DNA from: an uncultured Collinsella sp.
Lineage (GTDB): Bacteria > Actinomycetota > Coriobacteriia > Coriobacteriales > Coriobacteriaceae
Length of the DNA: 64,000 nucleotides
Assembly (NCBI GenBank): GCA_900754525.1
Contig: CAAEDE010000029.1
Coordinates: forward strand, 7,188 to 71,187
Reading direction: 5' to 3'
This document shows, in pieces, positions 24,923-31,537 of this stretch; positions within the stretch are counted from its first letter, which is position 1; every line of letters begins with the position of its first letter. The notes beneath the pieces are model-generated. The model saw nothing but the letters and a program-made list of their open reading frames with translations. It searched no databases and was not told the origin of the DNA. The position numbers were made by a program, and so were the translations under genes.

Positions 24923-26341
24923 GTTCTTCTCCTTCGCGTCCGCGATCTGGATGCGTTTGTTCCATTGGGCGGCGACTGCCAGGCGCTCGTCTTGGGCGCG
25001 GCGGCGGGCACTTTCGGCGCGCGACCTGGCCAGCAGCTCGCGGCCGCACGGCAGCACGTCGAGCGTGGCAAAGTAATCGCCCGGGCGCTCGGCGCGGCGG
25101 ATGAGGTCGGCCGCGCCATCGGGGCGCAGCAGGACCTCGGCCGAGCGCAGCCGTCCGTTGTAGTTGTAGCCCATGGAGTAGCCATGCGCACCGGTATCGT
25201 GGATTACAAGCAGGTCACCCATGTCGATATGCGGCAGCTTGCGATCGATAGCGAACTTGTCGTTGTTCTCGCATAGGTTGCCCGTGATGTCATAGGTGTT
25301 CGTGACGGGCGCTGTGGCCTTGTCGGCGCCGCCCGGCTGACCCATCACTGTGATGTGGTGGTAAGCGCCATACATGGCAGGGCGGATCAGATCGACGGCA
25401 CTGGCGTCCACGCCGATATAGTCCTTATAGATCTGCTTCTCGTGGATGGCCTTGGTGACCAGGCAGCCGTAGGGCCCCATCATAAAGCGGCCCATCTCGG
25501 TGCAGATGGCCACATCGCCCATGCCGGCGGGAACCAGGATCTCGTCGTATGCCGCGTGTACTCCCTCGCCGATGGCGCGAATGTCGTTGGCCTGCTGCTC
25601 GGGCAGGTAGGGGATGCCGACGCCGCCGGACAGATTGATGAAGGCGACGTGTGCGCCGGTCTCGTGCTCCAGGCGTACGGCAAGCTCAAAGAGGATGCGC
25701 GCGAGCTTGGGGTAGTAGTCGTTGGTGACAGTGTTGCTGGCAAGGAATGCGTGGATGCCAAAGTCCTCGGCGCCCTTGGCCTTGAGCATGCGGAAGGCCT
25801 CGAAGAGCTGCTCGGTGGTCATGCCATATTTGGAGTCGCCCGGGTTGTCCATGATGCCGTTGGAGAGCTGGAACAGGCCGCCTGGATTAAAGCGGCAGCT
25901 GACCGTCTTGGGGATGGGCCCCGCAACACGCTCAAAGAACTCAATGTGGCTGATGTCGTCAAAGTTGACGATGGCACCCAGCTTGTCGGCGAGCTCAAAG
26001 TCGGCAGCCGGCGTGTCGTTGGACGAGAACATGATGTCGTGTCCCGTGATACCCAGCGATCGGGCGATCATGAGCTCGGTATAGCTCGAGCAATCGCAGC
26101 CGCAGCCGTATTCGTTGAGAATGGAGATGAGCGCCGGGTTGGGGTTGGCCTTGACGGCAAAGTATTCCTTAAAGCCCGGGTTCCATGCAAAGGCGTCGCG
26201 CACTTCTTGCATGTTGCGGCGGATGCCCGCCTCGTCGTATAGATGAAACGGCGTGGGGAACTGCTCGACGATATGCTCGAGCGTCTCCTTGTCCACAAAC
26301 GGCTGCTTGGCCGCATACGCCTCGTTGGGGGTCAATGCCAT
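24032..26341 (-). CDS. lysA-dapA: Fused diaminopimelate decarboxylase - dihydrodipicolinate synthase (LysA-DapA)
   Basis: One uninterrupted frame of 769 residues. Residues 1 to about 430 are LysA (PTPFHLYDEAGIRRN, AVKANPNPALISILNEYGCG, NLSGGVGIPY, HDTGAHGYSMGYNYNGR). A charged linker of about 40 residues (LARSRAESARRRAQ...) follows. From residue 474 it is a full DapA: VALVTPFKKDGSVD, LGTTGES, LLIITPYYNKS, ILYNIPGRCG, IMGIKEASGN. The internal ATG at 24922 is preceded by GAAGGAGAAGAAC, an ideal ribosome site, so separate DapA can also be made. No stop separates the parts. First gene after the lysine riboswitch. Confidence 0.88.
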   Translation of the reverse strand: MALTPNEAYAAKQPFVDKETLEHIVEQFPTPFHLYDEAGIRRNMQEVRDAFAWNPGFKEYFAVKANPNPALISILNEYGCGCDCSSYTELMIARSLGITGHDIMFSSNDTPAADFELADKLGAIVNFDDISHIEFFERVAGPIPKTVSCRFNPGGLFQLSNGIMDNPGDSKYGMTTEQLFEAFRMLKAKGAEDFGIHAFLASNTVTNDYYPKLARILFELAVRLEHETGAHVAFINLSGGVGIPYLPEQQANDIRAIGEGVHAAYDEILVPAGMGDVAICTEMGRFMMGPYGCLVTKAIHEKQIYKDYIGVDASAVDLIRPAMYGAYHHITVMGQPGGADKATAPVTNTYDITGNLCENNDKFAIDRKLPHIDMGDLLVIHDTGAHGYSMGYNYNGRLRSAEVLLRPDGAADLIRRAERPGDYFATLDVLPCGRELLARSRAESARRRAQDERLAVAAQWNKRIQIADAKEKNMDIRNLEGSIVALVTPFKKDGSVDFDALERLIDFHLQNGTDAILTLGTTGESATMTDDEDNSVVAAVVKHVAGRVPVIAGSGSNSTQTMLTKSLTYQGLGADGLLIITPYYNKSNEEGIYQHFKTVADAVDIPCILYNIPGRCGCGISERNVERLAAHPNIMGIKEASGNVAHAAKIAHLLSDDFRMYSGEDALTVPLMSLGASGTISVWADVQPHLVHDMCRAYLDGDVARARDIQIAGQPLINALFSEVNPIPVKEALAQMGMIEANYRMPLCPMADDTRSALTDALKGAGLLD

Positions 26342-26354
26342 GTCCCGTAAACCT

Positions 26355-26419
26355 CGCTATCCAGACGGCGCCATCTGCGCATCGAATCCGCATAGCGTGG
26401 ACCCAATGTCCGGATAGCG
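26355..26419 (-). promoter_or_regulatory. Expression-platform pairing between riboswitch P1 and lysA leader
   Basis: CGCTATCCAGAC (26355-26366) is complementary, apart from one wobble, to GTCCGGATAGCG (26408-26419), which includes the 3' strand of the riboswitch P1 helix. The first segment adjoins the GAGG upstream of the lysA ATG (26341). Alternative pairing of the P1 strand with this site is the likely switch, acting at translation because no terminator with a U tract is visible. Confidence 0.55.
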
Positions 26420-26569
26420 CTCCCGCATTGCTGCAGACAGTCCTGCAGGTGTTTCCCGCAGGCCCACCAGGTTGTTCGTGCCTGAAAAACCCAGTTCGGC
26501 GGGTTTCGCCTCCCCGCGGGGTCAAAGCCTGCCGGCTCGCCCGCGGCTCTTCGTGCCCGCGCCTCTATC
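26413..26569 (-). ncRNA. Lysine riboswitch (L box)
   Basis: Read on the minus strand, the element opens with GATAGAGGCGCGG and closes with GGGAGCGCTATC, which pair to form P1 and match the L-box consensus ends. Inside are GGAGGCGAAACCCGCCGAAC (P3/P4 region), GGGTTTTTCAGG and GCAGGACTGTCTGC near the 3' end, the conserved ACUGUC segment. Immediately upstream is a small hairpin GTGGTA/TACCAC (26572-26590). It precedes lysA-dapA-dapB-dapH, so lysine would lower expression of the pathway. Confidence 0.9.
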
Positions 26570-26721
26570 AAGTGGTAACGACCCTACCACGTTGCACTTT
26601 ACCAAACAAGAGTATTCGTATATAACGTTTAAAAAAATGCAGGGATATGCTGGAAACAAGGGCGTCACAATTCTGCATCACAATATTGTGTGAATGGATA
26701 TGCCCCATGAAAGGATCCTTT

Positions 26722-27909
26722 ATGACCGAGCTCCAAGAACTTCGTCGCTATCGTCGCGACCTGCATCGCATTCCGGAGCTCGATTTCGATCTTCCTCAAA
26801 CCATAGCCTATATCGAGGGCGTGCTCGCTTCGCTTGCCTGTGAAGTGACCCATCCCTGCCCCAGCTGTGTTTGTGCTTTCTTCGACGCTGGCACGGGCGC
26901 CGCGCATGCCACGGCGATTCGCGCCGATATGGACGCACTGCCCATCGCGGAGGCGACGGGTGCGGCCTTTGCCTCGACGCATCCCGGAAAGATGCACGCT
27001 TGCGGACACGATGGACACATGGCCATGGCACTTGCGGCGGCAACCTTTGTCGATCGCACGATTCGTGAGCAGCCAGGTGCCATCAAGCGCAACGTGCTCT
27101 TTGTGTTCCAGCCTGCCGAAGAGACGACTGGTGGCGCCAAGACAGTTTGCGAGAGCGGTGTGTTCGAGCGCTACGGGGTCGACCGCATTTTTGGCTTTCA
27201 CGTGTGGCCCGATCTGACTGCGAACACATTGGCGAGCTGTTCCGGCCCGCTGCTGGCGCGTTCGAGCGAGACGCATATCCATATTCACGGTACGAGCATC
27301 CACATCGCTAAGACCTATGGTGTGCCGGTTGGGGAGTCGCACGATGCCGCGTTGGCGGCAGCAAAGTTTTTGGTTGCCGAGCGCGAGCTGATGGACGAGC
27401 TGGGCACCGACGAGCCCTGTATCGGTAAGTTTGGTCTGCTGCAGGCCGGTACGGTTTGTAACACGGTGGCGGGGGAGGCCCATGTGGCCGGAAGCCTGCG
27501 TGTGTTTACGGACGACATGTTCGACCGTGCGCGCGAGGGCGTACGTCGCGTGCTCGATGAAGCGTGTGCTTCAACGGGTTGCACGTACGATCTTGACTTT
27601 GCCGAGGGCTATCCACCGGTCGATAACGACCCTGAGTTGTTTGCCCGAATCGCGCCCGCTCTGCCCGAATTGCAGCTCGTGGACGAGCCGCTGCTAATCG
27701 CCGAGGATTTCGCGTTCTATCAGCACCATCTGCCGGGCGTGTTCTTCTTGCTGGGCACGGGCGTGCCAGAGGCGCAAGAAAACCCGATCGACGCAGACGG
27801 CTGCTCAGCTTATGCGATGAGCGCCCTTCACACCGATACCATGCTCTTTGACGAGGAAATCCTACTCAAAGGCCTCGATGTCTACAAACGATTGCTTTTG
27901 CTTGACTGA
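26722..27909 (+). CDS. M20-family amidohydrolase, candidate N-acetyl-diaminopimelate deacetylase
   Basis: 395 residues. RRYRRDLHRIPELDFDLPQT opens the chain; metal motifs are ADMDALPI, HACGHDGHMAMAL and QPAEETTGGA, with EDFAFYQHHLPGVF near the C-terminus, as in hippurate hydrolase and YkuR-type enzymes. The usual GKGGHAA loop is replaced by GTSIHIAKTYGVP, so lid-domain contacts may differ. It diverges from the lysine operon, which carries DapH and therefore needs an N-acetyl-DAP deacetylase; that assignment is inference. ATG 26722 after AAAGGATCC. Confidence 0.78.
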   Translation: MTELQELRRYRRDLHRIPELDFDLPQTIAYIEGVLASLACEVTHPCPSCVCAFFDAGTGAAHATAIRADMDALPIAEATGAAFASTHPGKMHACGHDGHMAMALAAATFVDRTIREQPGAIKRNVLFVFQPAEETTGGAKTVCESGVFERYGVDRIFGFHVWPDLTANTLASCSGPLLARSSETHIHIHGTSIHIAKTYGVPVGESHDAALAAAKFLVAERELMDELGTDEPCIGKFGLLQAGTVCNTVAGEAHVAGSLRVFTDDMFDRAREGVRRVLDEACASTGCTYDLDFAEGYPPVDNDPELFARIAPALPELQLVDEPLLIAEDFAFYQHHLPGVFFLLGTGVPEAQENPIDADGCSAYAMSALHTDTMLFDEEILLKGLDVYKRLLLLD

Positions 27910-27923
27910 GGCGCGAAGGACAA

Positions 27924-28000
27924 TTTGTTCTAGAAAACACGAACAAACGTACGATATAATAGAGATGTAAGTCTATAGAAACGTTTGACGTTACTAACGT
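27924..28000 (+). promoter_or_regulatory. higBA promoter with two palindromes
   Basis: TTTGTTC (27924-27930) is inverted against GAACAAA (27941-27947). A -10 TATAAT lies at 27955-27960. A second palindrome, ACGTTACTAACGT (27988-28000), lies just before the higB start. These are candidate HigA operators. Confidence 0.6.
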
Positions 28001-28011
28001 AAGGCGATACT

Positions 28012-28293
28012 ATGATTGCATCGTATAAAGATGAGGATACCGAACGCTTTGCCATGGGTGTGCGGGTCAGGAGGTTCGTGCCCTTTGAGCGTGTTGCGTT
28101 GAGGAAGATTCGCCAACTGCAGGTCTGTGCTTCGCTTGATGATCTACGCGTTCCACCGGGCAACCGCCTGGAAGCTTTGAAGGGCGATCGTGCCGGTCAA
28201 TATAGCATCCGTGTTAACGAGCGCTATCGGGTCTGTTTTGAGTGGAGACAGGAGATGGCTTGGAATGTCGAAATCGTCGATTACCACAAGTGA
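28012..28293 (+). CDS. higB: HigB-like RelE-family toxin
   Basis: 93 residues. The order F-RRFVPFERVALRKIRQLQ, LRVPPGNRLEALKGDRAGQYSIRVNERYRVCFEW and VEIVDYHK is the HigB/RelE signature, including PPGNRLEAL, GQYSIRVN and the final DYH. It is toxin-first, as in higBA operons, and overlaps the antitoxin by 29 nt. The encoded protein is expected to cleave mRNA on the ribosome. Confidence 0.9.
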   Translation: MIASYKDEDTERFAMGVRVRRFVPFERVALRKIRQLQVCASLDDLRVPPGNRLEALKGDRAGQYSIRVNERYRVCFEWRQEMAWNVEIVDYHK

Positions 28294-28606
28294 TGAGACT
28301 TCGGCCGATTTGCTGTCGCCGGTGACTCCTGGTGAGCTTCTCAAAGAGGAGTTTCTTGTTCCCATGGGCATTTCTCAATATCGCCTTGCGAAAGAGACTG
28401 GGATTCCGGCTCAGCGTATCGGGCAGATTGTCTTGGGAAAACGTCGCGTGACGGCCGACACCGACCTTCGCCTTTGCCGCTACTTTGGCCTGACGGATGG
28501 TTATTGGCTGCGCGCTCAGGTGGCGTTTGACCTTGAGGCCGAGAAAAGGCGGATCGAGCCGGAACTCGATAAGATCGTTCCTGTTCAGCAGGCCATTGCA
28601 CTGTAG
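28265..28606 (+). CDS. higA: HigA-like XRE antitoxin
   Basis: 113 residues. After a Ser/Thr-rich lead comes PVTPGELLKEEFLVPMGISQYRLAKETGIPAQRIGQIVLGKRRVTADTDLRLCRYFGLTDGYWL, the HigA helix-turn-helix. ATG 28265 lies inside higB. It represses its own promoter, probably through the palindromes at 27924 and 27988. Confidence 0.9.
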   Translation: MSKSSITTSDETSADLLSPVTPGELLKEEFLVPMGISQYRLAKETGIPAQRIGQIVLGKRRVTADTDLRLCRYFGLTDGYWLRAQVAFDLEAEKRRIEPELDKIVPVQQAIAL

Positions 28607-28635
28607 TGCTCAGAGATGATGGGGGTGGCGTGGCG

Positions 28636-28959
28636 ATGAGGCGACGCCGACAGCCTGCCGTATATAGTCCGGGTGGATGCGGGTGCGGTTTGCTGCTGCT
28701 TCCGGTCATCGCTGTGAGCATTGGCGTTATGTTTGCGCTTGCCGGGCTGGCGGCGGCAGCACTTGTGCTGTTGATTGTGGCCATTGGTGTGACGATTTGG
28801 CTCTGCCACAATCGCGAGCGACGCCGTGCCGACGGTAAAACCAATGTCGGCTGGGTCGTATTCCTGGTCATTGCGTACCCGCTGAGTGTCAGCTACCTGG
28901 TGTTCTTTGTCCTGCTGATGATCAGTGCCTTTACCGGGGAATCCGTCACGGTGGGTTGA
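28636..28959 (+). CDS. Small hypothetical membrane protein
   Basis: 107 residues; family not recognised. MRRRRQPAVYSPGGCGCG gives a basic cytoplasmic start. It is followed by a long hydrophobic stretch (LLLLPVIAVSIGVMFALAGLA and onward, about 20-60), a basic loop (HNRERRRADGKTN) and a second pair of hydrophobic segments (WVVFLVIAYPLSVSYLVFFV). A GTG start at 28606 would add ten residues. It lies 30 nt after higA but is probably a separate unit. Confidence 0.6.
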   Translation: MRRRRQPAVYSPGGCGCGLLLLPVIAVSIGVMFALAGLAAAALVLLIVAIGVTIWLCHNRERRRADGKTNVGWVVFLVIAYPLSVSYLVFFVLLMISAFTGESVTVG

Positions 28960-29064
28960 TGCGCTGCCAGCAGACGGTTGCGCAAAGTGCGTTTGCTCAA
29001 CGTTTGGATAACTGCATTGGCCGTTTACCGCAGCCTTAGCTCTCAGCTAATGAATTCAAGTTCA

Positions 29065-29118
29065 ATCCTTCCTACGATGTGCTGTGTGCCGGCACGGTAG
29101 CCGGATCGTAGGAAGGAT
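29065..29118 (+). promoter_or_regulatory. Hairpin sequestering the Shine-Dalgarno site of the FxLYD gene
   Basis: ATCCTTCCTACGAT (29065-29078) is perfectly complementary to ATCGTAGGAAGGAT (29105-29118). The 26-nt loop contains the self-complementary GTGCCGGCAC. The right arm holds the ribosome site AGGAAGGA, six bases before ATG 29124. The 14-bp helix would block initiation unless opened by heat, a protein or a ligand. Confidence 0.75.
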
Positions 29119-29123
29119 GAATA

Positions 29124-29567
29124 ATGGCAAAAGAGGGAAAGAAGCCGATCGGCAAGATTGTCCTAGGCATCATCGTGGTGCTGGTTATTGTCGGTGTTGT
29201 GGGCTCTATGGGCGGCAACTCAACCGATTCGTCTGCGAGCGATTCGGCAAAACCTGCCGAGACGACACAGCAGGCTGAGGAGAAAAAAGAACCGCAAGAA
29301 CCGTATACCATTGCTGACGAGGTTGAAGACACTTCCAATCAGTTTACCTATAAGATCACGGGCACGCTGACCAATAACACGGACAAGGAAAAGAGCTACA
29401 TTCAGATTGAATATGTTCTGTATGATGCCGATGGCAACCAGGTTGGAACGGCTCTTGCAAACACCAATCATCTGAAGGCGGGCGGCTCCTGGAAGTTCGA
29501 GGCGCTGGGTACGGTGTCTCCCGACCAGGTTGCTAGCTGGGAACGTTCGGACGTAAGCGGTTTCTAG
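29124..29567 (+). CDS. FxLYD-domain membrane-anchored protein
   Basis: 147 residues. Lys-rich start, transmembrane segment IGKIVLGIIVVLVIVGVVGS (9-28), a Ser/Ala/Glu/Gln linker (30-57), then a beta-sandwich domain with YKITGTLTNNTDKEKSYIQIEYVLYDADGNQVGTAL and LKAGGSWKFEA, the FxLYD pattern. Such domains are extracellular in Firmicutes and Actinobacteria; the function is unknown. No lipobox Cys. Translation is probably controlled by the hairpin at 29065. Confidence 0.75.
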   Translation: MAKEGKKPIGKIVLGIIVVLVIVGVVGSMGGNSTDSSASDSAKPAETTQQAEEKKEPQEPYTIADEVEDTSNQFTYKITGTLTNNTDKEKSYIQIEYVLYDADGNQVGTALANTNHLKAGGSWKFEALGTVSPDQVASWERSDVSGF

Positions 29568-29599
29568 CATGTTGCATGCACTGGGGGAGGTGAAGTCGT

Positions 29600-30022
29600 A
29601 TGCCCGATAAAAAGCTGACCGAGGAGTTGCTCAATGAGCTTCTCGATGCGCCGAACATCGATGGCTATATCAGGGAGCACGACTTTGCCGCCCCGTCACT
29701 TTCGGACTACCTGAAGCGGCTACTGCAGGAAAAGGGCTTGGAGCGCTCGCGCGTGGTTCGTATGGCCGATCTCAATGAGACCTTTGGCTATCAGATCTTT
29801 ACCGGTGCGCGTCATCCGAGTCGCAATAAGGTGCTGCAGATTGCCTTTGCGATGGCGCTGACGCTCAAAGAGACCAACCGTGCGCTGACGGCTGCCGGGG
29901 TAAGCGTCCTTAACTGCAAGGATCGCCGCGATGCGATTATCATCTTTTGCATCGATCGCGGGTGCAGCCTCCAAAAGGTCAACGAGGAGCTGTATCGCTT
30001 TGGCGAGGAGACGGTGAGTTAG
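29600..30022 (+). CDS. Hypothetical helix-turn-helix protein paired with the Ser/Thr kinase gene
   Basis: 140 residues. SLSDYLKRLLQEKGLERSRVVRMADLNETFGYQIFTGARHPSRNKVLQIAFAMALTLKETNRALTAAG reads as an XRE-like five-helix domain (about 35-105), followed by a region ending EELYRFGEETVS that resembles a degenerate tetratricopeptide-like tail. Proteins of this shape often precede membrane Ser/Thr kinases in Gram-positive bacteria; here the kinase starts 98 nt downstream. Role: possibly a regulator or kinase substrate. Confidence 0.6.
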   Translation: MPDKKLTEELLNELLDAPNIDGYIREHDFAAPSLSDYLKRLLQEKGLERSRVVRMADLNETFGYQIFTGARHPSRNKVLQIAFAMALTLKETNRALTAAGVSVLNCKDRRDAIIIFCIDRGCSLQKVNEELYRFGEETVS

Positions 30023-30072
30023 CGGCTGATATCTGAGCCGGCGGAGCTGCCGAACAACGATGCAAACGAACG

Positions 30073-30102
30073 GGGCGCAGATGCCATGGGGTGTCTGCGC
30101 CC
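30073..30102 (+). promoter_or_regulatory. Hairpin immediately upstream of the kinase gene
   Basis: GGGCGCAGA (30073-30081) pairs with TCTGCGCCC (30094-30102), 9 bp with a 12-base loop. No U tract, so more likely a leader structure than a terminator. It ends 18 nt before ATG 30121. Confidence 0.5.
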
Positions 30103-30120
30103 TGCGCTATGATGGAAGCT

Positions 30121-31500
30121 ATGGAAACTCAGACCCCAACATATTCCGATGACGAGCTGACCGCAGCGCTTGCCGAGCACCTGGCGTCGCTCGATCGCGA
30201 CGACAGCTATCGCGTGGAACGTGTACTTAAGCGCTCGTCCGTTGAAGCAACCGAGCTCGTGTACTTTGAAGGAACCGGCGGTGGTTCGCTCGGCCCCTTT
30301 GTCCGTAAACGCATCGATGCTTCGGCTCAAATCGGCGGGGCATACGAGCGTCTGTTTGCCGCTCAGCGGGCAGGCAGGCGTTTTGAGCACCTGCCCAGAA
30401 TCGTCGATTGTCGTCGTGTGGGTGACGAGCTCAACGTGGTTATGGAATACATCGAAGGGGAGACGCTCGGGGCGCTGGTGGACCGTCTGGGAGCCACCCC
30501 CGATTATGCGCGTGAATTGTATCCTATCCTTTGCGACGCCGTGGGCGAGCTCCATGCCGGTTTTGCAATGGCGGGGGAGACGTCGGCGCCGGTGATCCAT
30601 CGCGACCTCAAGCCGTCGAATATCATCGTGACAGGTGCCAACTATACGTCTGATGACGGCCTGACATTTTCATCGCTGGTGATTATCGACCTGGGGATCG
30701 CGCGCGTATGGCGCGATGGCGCCGATGCCGACACCGTCAAGTTTGGCACGCGACCCTATGCGCCGCCCGAGCAGTATGGGTTTGGGCAGACGAGTGTGCG
30801 CAGCGACGTCTACGCACTTGGCGCCCTGTTGTTCTTCTGCTTGACGGGAGTCGACCCTAAACCAGGGCTCGACATGCGCGAGCAATGCGAGGCGCGCGGC
30901 ATTCCCACTCCACTTGCCGATGCCGTCTGCATGTCGATGGCGCTCGATCCGGCCAAGCGTTTTGCGAGTGCGGAAGCGTTGGGACGGGCGACGCGTGCGG
31001 CATACGATCTGAGTCGCCCCGTGCGGCCTCCTGCGCCTGCGCCTGTCCGTACTCCGGCCTCGGAGACGGCGTTGACGCCCCAAGGGCTCCAGAACCCCGC
31101 AGGGCTTCCTAGGCCTGCCGCCTCCGCTGCATGTGGTCTGCTCTCTCGCGTTCCGGAGTCTCTGGGGCGCATTTGGAATACGCTCGTCTGCTTCTCGCTG
31201 CTTGTGTTCTTTGCCGGAAGTCACTTTGCCGTCTTTCACCCCACCGGAGCAAACCAAAGCTACCCGACGTGGTTTCTCATAATCGAGTATTTTTTCTTTG
31301 TCGACGGCCTTATGGTGCTTATGCATTTTGCGCTGCTCGATAAGCGCCGTCTTCGTCGGCGATTCGCACTGCTCGACAGCTATCGCGGCAAGAAACTCGC
31401 GAAACTCTGGCTCAAGGCATTGGGTGTGCTGCTCCTATGCATGATCGTCATAGTCGCGGTTGCCAATGCGACCGGCGTCGTCGATACCTCCGCTACCTAA
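30121..31500 (+). CDS. Membrane-bound serine/threonine protein kinase
   Basis: 459 residues. The kinase domain covers about 25-285: VMEYIEGETLGALVD, HRDLKPSNIIV (catalytic loop), IIDLGIARVW (DLG in place of DFG), GTRPYAPPEQYGFG (activation segment, APE) and SDVYALGALLFF. The glycine-rich loop is weak (YFEGTGGGSLGPFVRKRI). A Pro/Ala-rich linker is followed by three hydrophobic segments: LVCFSLLVFFAGSHFAVF, FLIIEYFFFVDGLMVLMHFALL and LKALGVLLLCMIVIVAVANA. Start: ATG 30121 or, less likely, 30109. Targets unknown. Confidence 0.82.
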   Translation: METQTPTYSDDELTAALAEHLASLDRDDSYRVERVLKRSSVEATELVYFEGTGGGSLGPFVRKRIDASAQIGGAYERLFAAQRAGRRFEHLPRIVDCRRVGDELNVVMEYIEGETLGALVDRLGATPDYARELYPILCDAVGELHAGFAMAGETSAPVIHRDLKPSNIIVTGANYTSDDGLTFSSLVIIDLGIARVWRDGADADTVKFGTRPYAPPEQYGFGQTSVRSDVYALGALLFFCLTGVDPKPGLDMREQCEARGIPTPLADAVCMSMALDPAKRFASAEALGRATRAAYDLSRPVRPPAPAPVRTPASETALTPQGLQNPAGLPRPAASAACGLLSRVPESLGRIWNTLVCFSLLVFFAGSHFAVFHPTGANQSYPTWFLIIEYFFFVDGLMVLMHFALLDKRRLRRRFALLDSYRGKKLAKLWLKALGVLLLCMIVIVAVANATGVVDTSAT

Positions 31501-31504
31501 AAGA

Positions 31505-31527
31505 AAAGGGCCCCGTTGGGGCCCTTT
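31505..31527. terminator. Bidirectional terminator
   Basis: AAAGGGCCCC, loop GTT, GGGGCCCTTT: a perfect 10-bp stem between the convergent kinase gene and the coiled-coil gene. Confidence 0.85.
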
Positions 31528-31537
31528 GCAGTTGCAC

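Noticed and set aside
26185..26625. Plus-strand frame across the lysine riboswitch
   Set aside because: It is explained by the riboswitch and the lysA N-terminus on the minus strand; no start context.
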